Source: a virus. Taken from it: a DNA stretch of 24,919 nucleotides. Shown here piece after piece: positions 10,933 to 19,598 of the stretch. A model generated the notes under the pieces. It saw only the letters and a list, made by a program, of their open reading frames with translations. It had not been told where the DNA came from and did no database searches. Both the position numbers and the translations under genes were made by a program. The stretch covers positions 1 through 24,919 of the IMG/VR virus record IMGVR_UViG_3300028025_003181; one strand, 5' to 3'. Within the stretch, counting starts at the first letter, position 1. Each line of letters begins with the position of its first letter.

Positions 10933-11204
10933 CGCTCTTGAACCTCAATTGTGAGAGTTCTGTCTTCAGTCCGAGTCGGATTGTTTGTGGTCACAATTCG
11001 GTTTGTCAGACGATAAGTCTTGCCAGCAGTGCCACCAGACACCCAGACCACACTCGATGTGGCTGTCTTTGCCGAAGTGTTGATTGTGATGCCATCGGGA
11101 TTGATCCAAGTCGATGTGTTAATTTCCTCAGACTCAGAAAGCCAGTCTGACCAATCAAAACTGTAATCCAAAACCGCATTGGGGTCTTTTATAAAATCAG
11201 CCAT
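10929..11204 (-). CDS. Conserved phage structural-type protein, 91 aa
   Basis: MADFIKDPNAVLDYSFDWSDWL then SEEINTSTWINPDGITI, VVWVSGGTAGKTYRLTNRIVT and DRTLTIEVQER. DP.AVLDY..DWS.WL.......S.W....G...........V.LSGGTAG..Y.LTN.I.T....R.....I.V is a widespread all-beta phage protein of the tail-fibre/late region, usually left without a name; the segment looks like an immunoglobulin-like beta domain. GGAG eight bases before ATG 11204 fixes the start; the in-frame ATG at 11228 is inside the previous gene and lacks a site. Confidence 0.8.
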   Translation of the reverse strand: MADFIKDPNAVLDYSFDWSDWLSESEEINTSTWINPDGITINTSAKTATSSVVWVSGGTAGKTYRLTNRIVTTNNPTRTEDRTLTIEVQER

Positions 11205-11973
11205 TTGAAACTCTCCAAATTTCGCCATCGTTGCCCATATATAACACCCGAGATTCTAAAGGAACATAGATTTCTCTGATTTCCTCATAGACATAAAGTC
11301 TTCGAGCCTCTGGTGCAGTTGATACCGCATAAGCCGAGACAGTTGGAACAACAGCAGTTGCAGTGGCAATCTGGACTTGAATCAGGGCTGTGGCTGTCAG
11401 GGAAACAGTAGGAACAACCGAGCCGACAGTGTTCACATTGGCATAAGCGTTGCCATTGCCATAAGCACTGGCCTGTGGAGCAGTTGTTGACTCAGTTGAG
11501 ATTCCAACTTGAATCAGAGCGTCAGCAGTGACCGAGAAAACTGGTGCATTTACTGCAACAGTTCCGATCAGGGCAGAAGCAACCGCAAAACCCACCGCAG
11601 ACGCACTAGGAGCCGTTGCAAGCACTGTTTCAATGCTTGCCTGAGCCGTAGCACCACCCGAGACAGAAAAGCCTAAAACGCTTGCTGTGACAGTTCCAAT
11701 TGCTGATTGAGCCGTTGCATCAGCAAGGACAGAAACAGCAGGGGCAGAAGTCGTGACAGTTGCAACAAGTGCTGTGGTATTTGCGTCACCACTTGCAGTG
11801 ACATTTGGTGCAGTTACAGCGTCAGTGGAAATTGCGACTTGGACTAATGCACCACCAGTGGCATTAGCCGAAATCGCAGAAACTGAAACCGATGGAATAG
11901 ACGCACTGGCAGTCGCATCAAGACCCGCAAAGGTACTGAATGGAAACTCTCCAAATGCGTGAATTCCGAACAT
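11197..11973 (-). CDS. Repeat-array structural protein with eight 22-residue repeats, 258 aa
   Basis: Short N-terminal head MFGIHAFGEFPFS (similar to G.FAFGE.P starts of phage virion proteins), then residues 34-209 made of eight tandem units of exactly 22 residues. The boundary residue is Pro at 56, 78, 122, 144, 166, 188 and 210 (Leu at 100). Each unit is Ala/Val/Thr/Ser-rich, with hydrophobic alternation typical of beta strands. A unique C-terminal domain (about 220-258, ARRLYVYEEIREIYVPLESRV...DGEIWRV) ends the protein. This suggests a fibrous or beta-solenoid shaft with a capping domain, possibly a secondary fibre. TAATG overlap at its start. Confidence 0.8.
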   Translation of the reverse strand: MFGIHAFGEFPFSTFAGLDATASASIPSVSVSAISANATGGALVQVAISTDAVTAPNVTASGDANTTALVATVTTSAPAVSVLADATAQSAIGTVTASVLGFSVSGGATAQASIETVLATAPSASAVGFAVASALIGTVAVNAPVFSVTADALIQVGISTESTTAPQASAYGNGNAYANVNTVGSVVPTVSLTATALIQVQIATATAVVPTVSAYAVSTAPEARRLYVYEEIREIYVPLESRVLYMGNDGEIWRVSNG

Positions 11974-12119
11974 TACTCAGCCTTTTGTTCTGGTTTTAAT
12001 TGAGAATCTGCTTGCTCTTTAATTTTAACGATTAAAGGCCAAACACCACTTGATGATGGGAGTTGACCAAGACTTTGCAAAATAAACTGGACTTCATTGA
12101 CTTCTAAATTTAAATTCAT
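11973..12119 (-). CDS. Small late-operon protein, 48 aa
   Basis: MNLNLEVNEVQFILQSLGQL, then PSSSGVWPLIVKIKEQADSQLK. A helical protein with a V.F.LQ.LG.LP...G..PL..KI..Q pattern that recurs in short phage proteins near tail genes; function unknown. Bounded by ATGA (12119) and TAATG (11973) overlaps, so it fills exactly the interval between two larger genes. Too short for ordinary length cut-offs. Confidence 0.8.
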   Translation of the reverse strand: MNLNLEVNEVQFILQSLGQLPSSSGVWPLIVKIKEQADSQLKPEQKAE

Positions 12120-12469
12120 GCTGCGCTCCAAGGTAAGGCTGGTTGAATGATTGGTGGATTGATTTGGTTGTCAATTTGACTTTGAATTGCTGTTTCAGTC
12201 GCAGTTTGGTCAAGACCATTTGCATAGCACCAGCCCAAAACTTGTGCTTCAGTTAATTGAGCAAATGGAGTGAATTGACCACCTTCCTCTGGCTGAGGAA
12301 ATGAGCAAGTCGAGTAGATAGTTGCGTTATAGGTTTTGGCAGTGTCTCCAGAGCCTTCTACCTGTACACCATTGCAACGCCATCCTGCAGTAACAACCAC
12401 ATCTGTGAGTGTTCCTTCAGTTGGTTTACAAGACATCCATTCAATAATCCAAGTTGTTGTTGCTGACAT
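12116..12469 (-). CDS. DUF7936-like conserved phage protein, 117 aa
   Basis: TTWIIEWMSCKPTEGTLTDVVVTAGWRCNGV, then FPQPEEGGQFTPFAQLTEAQVLGWCYANGL and QSQIDNQINPP. The plan (W.I..M......G..D.V....WRC.G....., a strand pair, F.....LT..QVLGW and a final helix with I..QI..Q..PP) matches a small phage family found next to tail fibres (I believe DUF7936; number from memory). Role not established; assembly or fibre attachment is possible. It lies directly after the S74 tail fibre with an 18-bp gap. Confidence 0.8.
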   Translation of the reverse strand: MSATTTWIIEWMSCKPTEGTLTDVVVTAGWRCNGVQVEGSGDTAKTYNATIYSTCSFPQPEEGGQFTPFAQLTEAQVLGWCYANGLDQTATETAIQSQIDNQINPPIIQPALPWSAA

Positions 12470-12487
12470 GATTTACCTTTCAGTTGA

Positions 12488-15409
12488 TTAGGGGTGTGAT
12501 GCTTTGTAAACATCAAATTCTGCTTTGAGTTCTTGTAACGCTTTCATCAAGGCATATTGCAAGTCGGTTTGATAGATTGACAGACGCATCTTGGGTTCTT
12601 CATCTTTGTTTGCCCAATTGCTTTCCATTACCAACTCAGGGGCAACAGCTTGAACGTCTTGAGCAACAACACCTAATGTCAAACCGCCATCTGTCTCCAT
12701 GTTTTGGTCAATGTAGTTAAATGTCTGAACAGGGATTGCACAAATCTTGTCAAGGTAGGACTTGGCTGGTGCAAAGTTTGTTTTCTCTCTGCGGTCAGAA
12801 AGATTTACATTGTTTGCCGAGTAGTTTGCAATGCCACCATTTGACCTAACACTCATTCTTAAAGTGCTTGCACCAGAGCAATACAACATTTCGGGAGAAG
12901 TTGTATTGGGGTCGCCTGTCAACTCAATTCTTAATCCATATTGAGCACTTGCAGTTGCACCTGCATGAGAAATAACTGTAACCCAATCGCCTGTATTTGC
13001 TGTTACACGCAACTCGTGATAACTTGCAGCACTATCAAAATAACTACCACCATTGCTTGCTTTAAAGTAACCGCCAGAGGTTATTCTGGCTCGTTCTGTT
13101 GAGCCAGTTTGAAAAGTAAGTACGTTGTTACCAGTAGCATCAATTGTGCTTACTTCAGAGCCGCCACCATTGGTTAAACGAAGAATAGAACCAAAAGATG
13201 ATTGAATCTTTAAAAGGCAATTGTCGGTAGTGTGTTTAAGGTGTAGCCGTGTGTCTGATGCAATAGAAGTCTCACCTATGCCCAATCCACCACCCGCTGT
13301 CAGAGTCATCGCCTGAGTAAAGGAGATAGTGTCTCCTGCTGTGCCTGATGCGGCTGTTTTCCATTGGTGCTGACCACTTACTTGAGCATATTCTGTTGCA
13401 AAATCAGTTACTAAATATTTACGAGTACCGGCTCCTACAAATTCTTCATTGTTTGCTAAAAACAAAGCACCACCACCACCACTATTTCCCCATAATGAAA
13501 TATGAGAAGCAATTTGCAATGCTTTATAACTTGAGTTCCAAGCACTCGGAGTAACTCCCAAGCCTAGATTGCCTGATGCGTCGAGGGTCAAGTCAATAGC
13601 GGCGCGGTTTAAATAGTTAGCACCAAACCGCATTGAGGCATTTGAATATTGAAGAAAATCAATTGAACCGCTATTTCCGTTCTTAGTAAGATAAAAATAA
13701 TCCCCACCACTTGCATTTGCACCATCCGCATCTAAAAGTAAACCAGCCGACCTACTTGTAGCAGTTGCACTTGAAGTATTTACAAATCCACCACCCGCAT
13801 TGTTTGCGGAAGTAGCATCACCTGACCTAAACCACGCAGTAATATTAGAACCAGCAGGGCTGACAGTTTCCAACTTATAAGCAGGATTGCTCAGTCCAAT
13901 ACCTACATTGATTCCACTAGCCGTATAAAGGCTTGAGGATGTGAGGCGCATTTGTTCTGAGCCACCAGTAATAAAACCCAAAAGCCCTACGCCTTCAACA
14001 TACACATCCGTAGAGCCGCTACCACTACCTGCCGCACCAGTGTAAATTCCACCAGCCGCTGTCCCTGCGCTGTTTCTAATCCCCAATCCACCGCTTCTGC
14101 TTGCGCTTGCATAAGATGTGATTGTTGCGCCGTAAACAGAAGTTCCACCCACCAGCAGATTTGCCCCATCAAAAGTCAGCGCAGACCCAGTAGCCAATGC
14201 ACTAGAACTAGATGCGTAAACCACACCGCCTGATGTGAATGATGTTAGGTTTGTACCGCCATTGGCAGTAGGAAGTGTTCCTGTCACTCCAGTTGTCAAA
14301 GGCAAACCAGTTGCATTGGTCAGAGTTGCACTTGTCGGAGTTCCTAGAATTGGAGTGACCAGTGTCGGAGTGTTTGCAAACACCAAAGCACCAGTGCCAG
14401 TTTCGTCAGTTACTGCTGCCAGCAAGTTGGCAGAACTAGGAGTTCCCAAAAAGGTTGCGACACCAGTTCCCAAGGATGTGATGCCAGTTCCACCATTAGC
14501 CACTGGCAGTGTGCCGTTGACACCCGCAGTCAGAGAAACTGTGTTCTTTTCCCATAGGCTTGTGCTTGCGTTATAGACAAGCGTTTGGCCAGTGGTGGGA
14601 GACTGCGCTGAAACATTGTGCAATTCATCCAACTCATAGCCGTTTTGCACTCTGACAAACAACTTTCCCAAAGTTGCATGAGCGTGTTGAACAATGGCCA
14701 CATAAACCAAATGATCTGGTGCATAAGGCTTTGTCGCAGTCAATGTGCCAGCCGTTGTTGGGCTTAAATATAACTGCGCTCCATCTGTATAAGCAGATGT
14801 GTTAATGTTGCTTACTAACCCAATGACAGTCACATAACCATTTGAGTTGTTTGCCAAGTCAGAGGTTATCAAGCCCAATGTTTGAGCAGAGGTTGCGTCA
14901 CCTGTGGCCAATGCTTTTGACACAGTTGCATTTTGACCACTAGCACCAGAGATATAAACAGCAGTCCCTTTGGTCAAAGTCGCACCAGTCGTGTTTCTGA
15001 CAGCAGTCAAAAGTGTCGATGCTGGTGAAGCCTCAGAAACCGCCAGATCAAAGATGCTTCCATTCCTAGAAACAACAATGCTTGCGTCAGTTGATGTGAT
15101 GTCAGAAACCGCTTTGTCAGCAGGGTAAGTGACAAAGACTTCTTTTGTGCCAGCCGCAAATAAAACTTTAGCGTCTGAATTGCTGGACTGTAAAACAGTT
15201 GTCCGAGCAAGCGTCAGACCATCATTCGACAATGTGCCAAGGCCGACCTCCCAATCAGCACCATCCGCGACTGAATAATAAGTGGTGTTGTTTGCACCGA
15301 CAGAAGCCGAAAAGGTCTGAAAACCAGTGATCGCCCCACCAAGGGCAAAATCACTCGTTCCAGTGGTGGTTGTTGATTCCTTAACGCGATCAGCAAGGAT
15401 TAAAGCCAT
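12488..15409 (-). CDS. Tail fibre with C-terminal S74 intramolecular chaperone, 973 aa
   Basis: N-terminal ~95 residues (ADRVKESTTTTGTSDFALGG ... WEVGLGTLSNDG...TTVLQSSNSDAKVLFAAGTKEVFVTYPADKAV) match the common attachment domain of siphovirus fibres. The middle carries NGGTGITSLG and PTLVTPILGTPTSATLTNATGLPLTTGVTGTLPTANGGTN-type shaft repeats and a long beta-rich receptor region. The last 103 residues form a peptidase S74 chaperone: SDRREK with Ser871 and Lys876 as the Ser-Lys self-cleavage dyad, then LGVVAQDVQAVAPELV and a terminal coiled coil. The chaperone trimerises the fibre and is cut off. Start at ATG 15409, with GGAGG six bases upstream; an in-frame start at 15427 lacks this. Confidence 0.93.
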   Translation of the reverse strand: MALILADRVKESTTTTGTSDFALGGAITGFQTFSASVGANNTTYYSVADGADWEVGLGTLSNDGLTLARTTVLQSSNSDAKVLFAAGTKEVFVTYPADKAVSDITSTDASIVVSRNGSIFDLAVSEASPASTLLTAVRNTTGATLTKGTAVYISGASGQNATVSKALATGDATSAQTLGLITSDLANNSNGYVTVIGLVSNINTSAYTDGAQLYLSPTTAGTLTATKPYAPDHLVYVAIVQHAHATLGKLFVRVQNGYELDELHNVSAQSPTTGQTLVYNASTSLWEKNTVSLTAGVNGTLPVANGGTGITSLGTGVATFLGTPSSANLLAAVTDETGTGALVFANTPTLVTPILGTPTSATLTNATGLPLTTGVTGTLPTANGGTNLTSFTSGGVVYASSSSALATGSALTFDGANLLVGGTSVYGATITSYASASRSGGLGIRNSAGTAAGGIYTGAAGSGSGSTDVYVEGVGLLGFITGGSEQMRLTSSSLYTASGINVGIGLSNPAYKLETVSPAGSNITAWFRSGDATSANNAGGGFVNTSSATATSRSAGLLLDADGANASGGDYFYLTKNGNSGSIDFLQYSNASMRFGANYLNRAAIDLTLDASGNLGLGVTPSAWNSSYKALQIASHISLWGNSGGGGALFLANNEEFVGAGTRKYLVTDFATEYAQVSGQHQWKTAASGTAGDTISFTQAMTLTAGGGLGIGETSIASDTRLHLKHTTDNCLLKIQSSFGSILRLTNGGGSEVSTIDATGNNVLTFQTGSTERARITSGGYFKASNGGSYFDSAASYHELRVTANTGDWVTVISHAGATASAQYGLRIELTGDPNTTSPEMLYCSGASTLRMSVRSNGGIANYSANNVNLSDRREKTNFAPAKSYLDKICAIPVQTFNYIDQNMETDGGLTLGVVAQDVQAVAPELVMESNWANKDEEPKMRLSIYQTDLQYALMKALQELKAEFDVYKASHP

Positions 15410-15421
15410 AGATAACCTCCG

Positions 15422-15441
15422 AGCCACCCTCGGTGGTGGCT
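15422..15441 (-). promoter_or_regulatory. Hairpin just upstream of the tail-fibre ribosome binding site
   Basis: AGCCACC (15422-15428) pairs with GGTGGCT (15435-15441) around a 6-base loop. It lies between the stop of the 138-aa gene (15449) and the GGAGG site of the tail fibre (15416-15420). On the minus strand the T-run (TTTTTT) comes before rather than after the stem, so it is not a regular terminator for the late transcript. It could slow ribosomes, shape mRNA processing or keep the fibre's ribosome binding site accessible. Confidence 0.5.
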
Positions 15442-15448
15442 AAAAAAC

Positions 15449-15865
15449 TCAGTTTTGAATGCGCAGTGGGGATGTGATGTCCACTGTAAATGTGCCGTTT
15501 GTAGAGATCACATTGCCAGCGAAATCAAGGTAAGCAACCAAATTGTCGGTTGAAGCAGTGCCAGTGGTCTTATAGATCACAGCAGCAGCCGCAGTCAAAG
15601 TTGCTGAAGCCCAAGAGACATCCGCAAAGTTGATGTCAATTCGGTCATTGGCTGTGTCGTTGGTCACAGTCACAGCAGTGGAAACACCGCCCGATGTGTA
15701 GCCAGTGCCACTGATCTCGTTGGTAACGTCAGAACGCTTTGTGTGCGTATCTTTGTTTGGTGTGTAACTGGATGTGACCAGAATGATCTTAAATGAGTTG
15801 GTGTCAAAATCAATCGCACCAGTTGCCATGTCATTCAAGGCTGAATTGTAGATTAGAGAGGCCAT
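15449..15865 (-). CDS. Tail-fibre-associated conserved beta protein, 138 aa
   Basis: YNSALNDMATGAIDFDTNSFKIILVTSSYTPNKDTH, then DVTNEISGTGYTSGGV, DFADVSWASATLTAAAAVIYK and DNLVAYLDFAGNVISTNGTFTVDI. This is the well-spread phage family with AIDLDTD..K.MLVTSSYTP...H...DVTNEVSGTGYT, usually placed beside tail fibres or host-specificity proteins and thought to be a virion structural protein. AAGGA seven bases before ATG 15865. The 46 bp upstream (15866-15911) contain nothing else I can name. Confidence 0.85.
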   Translation of the reverse strand: MASLIYNSALNDMATGAIDFDTNSFKIILVTSSYTPNKDTHTKRSDVTNEISGTGYTSGGVSTAVTVTNDTANDRIDINFADVSWASATLTAAAAVIYKTTGTASTDNLVAYLDFAGNVISTNGTFTVDITSPLRIQN

Positions 15866-15911
15866 TGTTGATTCCTTTCAGGATGGATTTTAGTGGAAAC
15901 TAGAAACTTAA

Positions 15912-16178
15912 TCAATTTCGCAAAATGTCAATGAAATGCCACAAATCCGAGTTTCGGTAAGTTCCAGTCGGTTTGTCAGTTGCCCAAGCCTGTGGTGGGC
16001 CATTTAATTCTGTGTAGTTGTCGCCCTCAATCATATAAATTTCAAAGGCTTGAGGAACAATAAACTCCCCATTTTCATTGGTTTTTCCAACCATGACCAT
16101 GACAGAGTGTGGAGGAATCTCCTCAATTGATTTGATTTCCTCAAAAACTTGCTGTGCAGGAATGTTGATTTCTCTCAT
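15912..16178 (-). CDS. Unknown small late protein, 88 aa
   Basis: The protein starts MREINIPAQQVFEEIKSIEE and continues VMVMVGKTNENGEFIVPQAFEIYMI with a WATDKPTGTYRNSDLWHFID end. A mixed beta/alpha soluble protein; I do not recognise a family. It directly follows the J-like hub gene (3-bp spacer) and precedes the tail fibre genes, so a tail-tip accessory or fibre-attachment role is plausible. Its own ribosome binding site is weak, in line with coupled translation from the upstream gene. Confidence 0.7.
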   Translation of the reverse strand: MREINIPAQQVFEEIKSIEEIPPHSVMVMVGKTNENGEFIVPQAFEIYMIEGDNYTELNGPPQAWATDKPTGTYRNSDLWHFIDILRN

Positions 16179-16181
16179 AAA

Positions 16182-19100
16182 TTAAGTCCAAGCAGGAATG
16201 TAAAGGGTTGTTGAATCAATTGTAATTTTTATCCAAGAATTTGTGGAGTTACTTGCTGGTTTGTTTGCACCATTAAAAGTGGCAGTTGAAGTCCCTGTGA
16301 CAACGCCTTCCACAAATCTCAGAGTGTTAGTGCCAGCCGAGCCAATGATTTTATTTGCAAACTCAGCATTTAAATTTGTCACCTGAGTGCTGTCACTTAT
16401 TCCCATTCTGCCAAAAGAATAAAGACCAAACTCAGTCCCTCCAGACCCTGAAGACGATGATCCAAAAACACCAGCCGCCTGTGAGCCTGTACCCGCGCTA
16501 ATACCTAAGACACCATTGCGAGTTGTTCCTGTAGCGTTTGTGACCCCTAGAACACCATGCCCTGTACCATTGTTTGTTCCAGTTATTGCAGTGCCGTTAT
16601 AGCCTGAAGCGTTTGTGACATTCAATGCACTGATTGAAGACGCACCATTTAGAGTGCAGTTTGTATATAAACCAGCAACACCCAAAAGGCTGAAAATCGT
16701 TCCTCCACCTGAGTCATAAACTTTCAAATAAGAAGATGATGATTCATTAAGGATGACTCTATTTCCAGAAGCAGCAGACTCAACAGTTCCTCTAAAAAGA
16801 CCATTGTTGAAAAAAGCATCACCAGTGTTTCTTTTTATGTAATAACCGACAGTCCCATAAGTTCCAGAACTTCCAAAAGTCGGAGGGTTTGATCCATCCC
16901 AATTGTCTGACTTGATGTCTTGGAAAATATTTGCAGCAACAGGGCCAGTCCATGCAGTCGTGTTTGCTGCAATTCCATCAACAGTCACAGCATTGCTGTT
17001 ATATCGTCCCTGTATGTACCAAATGACTTGACCAACAACAGCAGTTGGTGAAGTTAAAGACCAACCACTTGGAGCCGCAGAACCGCTTGTGGGTGTCGTG
17101 AATGTTGGTGTTGGATCGGATTGAAGTTGTTGCTTATAAGCCGTAATTGCGTTTATTCCATCGGTTCCAGCAGCCGCAGCCGCATCCGTTGTCGCATTAG
17201 CACCAGTTGAGAATCCTGAAACATTGCGAGAGAAATCAACAGCCTTGAGCCAATAATATCTTGTCGCAGAAGCTGGCAAACCAGATCGAGCAAATGTCGA
17301 ACTTGAAACTTCACCAATCTTTGTGGCAGTTGATGAATTGTTTGTGGTGTTTTCCCAAATCTCGTTATAAAACCAATCAGGCGCAGTTGGATTAGTCCAA
17401 GACAATTGAATTGTTTTTGCAGAGCCAACAGCACTCAAACTTGTTGGGGCTGAAGGTGCAGTGGTGTCACCAGATAAGGTGTGATTGATCGTTGTCGAGA
17501 ATGGGCCTTCTTTGTCAGAGAAAATTGCCCTGACTCGGATGTTATATTGCAGTGCAACTTGTTGCTGGCCAGCAATGTCATAAACAGTTTGAGATGTAAA
17601 AACAGACTGCCAAATAGTGTCAGTGCTGAGTTTAAATTGCAACTCATAGCCTGTCACATAAGCCGATGAAACAGCAGTCCATGTGATCCTGACTCCAGGC
17701 AATATTGTCCCATCTGGAAGGCTTAGATTTTGATTTGTAGCAGTCAATCCACTTGGTGCAGCTTGTGGTTGAATGAGCGTCAGACTGGTGTTTGGAGCAT
17801 TGTCCTGAGCGTCTGAGGTTGACCAGTCATAAGCAGTCGAGTCTTCCTCTTTAAGAACTAGATCAACTCCAATGTCCTCATTCAGTTTCCACTCCATGAC
17901 CCTGAAATATTTGCCAGACCATCCCAGTTGAGCAATGGTCAAAGCCACCACATCGCCAGCAGTAATATTAAGACAAGTTGGCTTGCATGAAATGCTGACA
18001 ACAATTCCTTGACGCGACTTCAAGAGGTTAATCTTTGCAAGCCTTTGAGCCTCAAGATAATTAGTCGTGAAATTCAGATCGAGTTGAGCAGACAATTCCT
18101 CGTTGCCATCTTGGGTCTTGAAAGTAGATGAAGCAATCGCAGGATATTCAGTCGCTGAATAAAGTTTGTCAGCATCCGCAAACACACCAGCCACTCGATT
18201 AAATAGATTGGCTTTTTCATTAGCGCAAGAGAGTTGAACATCGCCTCTCAAATCATCCACTGTGATTGTCTGAACAGGACTTGAGAACGCACCAACAATC
18301 AACTTATATTTGCCAGAGGAATAGATCAACATTCCAGCGCAAGTGGAAAGCATATCTTGCAAGATTTCCCGAGGACTCTTTGAGGTGTCAACCACGCCAT
18401 TTAAGGTGTAGCGTTTCTGAGTGACAGCAGTTTTTACAGTGACAGTCTCATCACAGATATTTGCCGCAGCAATAAATGACGCAGAGTCGATCTCATCGGA
18501 TGTGACCCGCATCCCATATTCGCTCATTATGTAATCGCGGATACAAAGGGCAGGGTTATCAGACCAAGCCGTTGTTGTCGATCTAGGGTCATAGACTAAT
18601 TTGCCCTTGACCAAAGCCCTGACTGTTGGAATGCTGGTAAAGATGGATGTGTCGTATTGCATCCTCACATAAACCGAGGAAATGCCAGTCAACTTGTGGC
18701 TCGATGTCCATTTGTTTGTCAGAGCCGCAGTCTCAGTCACCAGATCAGCATAAGCAGTGCCACCAGTCAATGAGTTTTGAATTCTTGCTTTGCCAGAATA
18801 GCGACCACTTGAGACACTTCCAGAAACAATGCCAACATCCTCGTCACCAAAATAAACCTTCTCAACCGATTGAATCTGGTGGTCTGCCAATCCAAAGACT
18901 GTGTGCAGATATTCGTTTGTTGAGCCTGTGGTGGCCGCATAGAACATCACACCACCGACTAGGCTTTGGCCATAAATCAGTTGCCTTGGGGCTGTGGATG
19001 ACCTGACATTGATTGTCTGACCCTTGAGTTCATTGGCAGTGCTTCCACCAATCAGACCCATGCTCTGAGCCGCCTTTGTGGTCAGAACAAAAGAGCCAGC

Positions 19101-19205
19101 CCGAATAGCCGCCCTTAAAAAGATGGCTTCTTTGCCGATTGCAAAATAAGCAATTGCCTGTTCTGCAAGAAACTCACCAGCCAAATAGACTACCAGTTCA
19201 GCCAT
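16182..19205 (-). CDS. J-like tail tip/central hub protein with FN3 domains, 1007 aa
   Basis: N-terminal helical segment (1-48), then a region with GQTINVRSSTAPRQLIYGQSLVGGVMFYA (62-90). The ~100-460 segment (VYFGDEDVG, RSPREILQDMLSTCAGMLIYS-type hub motifs, KYKLIVGAF) matches the central fold of lambda J-type host-specificity proteins. Two fibronectin type III domains follow (about 482-578 and 583-672). The C-terminal ~300 residues are Gly/Ser/Asn-rich beta repeats (NGTAITGTNNGTGHGVLGV) typical of the receptor-binding end. It forms the tip of the tail, contacts the fibres and helps inject DNA. GGAG seven bases before ATG 19205. Motif positions read from translation; the J assignment is family-level. 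Confidence 0.9.
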   Translation of the reverse strand: MAELVVYLAGEFLAEQAIAYFAIGKEAIFLRAAIRAGSFVLTTKAAQSMGLIGGSTANELKGQTINVRSSTAPRQLIYGQSLVGGVMFYAATTGSTNEYLHTVFGLADHQIQSVEKVYFGDEDVGIVSGSVSSGRYSGKARIQNSLTGGTAYADLVTETAALTNKWTSSHKLTGISSVYVRMQYDTSIFTSIPTVRALVKGKLVYDPRSTTTAWSDNPALCIRDYIMSEYGMRVTSDEIDSASFIAAANICDETVTVKTAVTQKRYTLNGVVDTSKSPREILQDMLSTCAGMLIYSSGKYKLIVGAFSSPVQTITVDDLRGDVQLSCANEKANLFNRVAGVFADADKLYSATEYPAIASSTFKTQDGNEELSAQLDLNFTTNYLEAQRLAKINLLKSRQGIVVSISCKPTCLNITAGDVVALTIAQLGWSGKYFRVMEWKLNEDIGVDLVLKEEDSTAYDWSTSDAQDNAPNTSLTLIQPQAAPSGLTATNQNLSLPDGTILPGVRITWTAVSSAYVTGYELQFKLSTDTIWQSVFTSQTVYDIAGQQQVALQYNIRVRAIFSDKEGPFSTTINHTLSGDTTAPSAPTSLSAVGSAKTIQLSWTNPTAPDWFYNEIWENTTNNSSTATKIGEVSSSTFARSGLPASATRYYWLKAVDFSRNVSGFSTGANATTDAAAAAGTDGINAITAYKQQLQSDPTPTFTTPTSGSAAPSGWSLTSPTAVVGQVIWYIQGRYNSNAVTVDGIAANTTAWTGPVAANIFQDIKSDNWDGSNPPTFGSSGTYGTVGYYIKRNTGDAFFNNGLFRGTVESAASGNRVILNESSSSYLKVYDSGGGTIFSLLGVAGLYTNCTLNGASSISALNVTNASGYNGTAITGTNNGTGHGVLGVTNATGTTRNGVLGISAGTGSQAAGVFGSSSSGSGGTEFGLYSFGRMGISDSTQVTNLNAEFANKIIGSAGTNTLRFVEGVVTGTSTATFNGANKPASNSTNSWIKITIDSTTLYIPAWT

Positions 19206-19598
19206 TTATATGCTCCAAGCCTTTTCACAATTGAGAGTCGGTTGCATGATGATGCCAGACTCGGCCACAAAAGCCGACAATTCGCCAACACAAACACCAA
19301 GCAATTCTCGCCCCTCATTCATTAAACAGACCACATCGCCCCTTTGAGCCAGCAGAACTGACTTGGATTGACCAAAGTATTTGTCAGCCGCGCTTATCAT
19401 TCCACCATGCTCACTCATTAACTCAGCAGCCCTTCTGGGTGTCTCATATTCAAAAAGACTGGTCAAGTCTTTGTCTGAAATCTCTTTGACTGCCTTAATC
19501 GAAAACTGCCAACAGTCGTTTGTTCCCCATTCAAAAGGCAAATCCTTCTTTTGAACAATGTAGTCCTCAAGCAATCTAGGCCAGTTGTCTTTTCTCAT
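19206..19598 (-). CDS. Tail-associated NlpC/P60-like protein (DUF6950 type), 130 aa
   Basis: PRLLEDYIVQKKDLPFEWGTNDCWQF has the start of NlpC/P60-like phage tail proteins (W..NDC..F, Cys29 in the place of the catalytic Cys). LLAQRGDVVCLMNEGRELLGVCVGELSAFVAESGI follows the R.GDVV motif. It lies directly upstream (transcriptionally) of the J-like gene, where lambda has K. No clear catalytic His is seen (the usual A..H/W is replaced), so it may be structural rather than an active peptidase, as for many DUF6950-like members. ATGA overlap supports the start. Confidence 0.78.
   Translation of the reverse strand: MRKDNWPRLLEDYIVQKKDLPFEWGTNDCWQFSIKAVKEISDKDLTSLFEYETPRRAAELMSEHGGMISAADKYFGQSKSVLLAQRGDVVCLMNEGRELLGVCVGELSAFVAESGIIMQPTLNCEKAWSI

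Noticed and set aside
13348-14576. Plus-strand open frames inside the tail fibre gene
   Set aside because: Shadows of the repetitive tail fibre coding sequence; no start signals.
12488-15409. Possible diversity-generating retroelement acting on the tail fibre
   Set aside because: No reverse transcriptase gene and no template repeat with adenine-directed variation found in the window.
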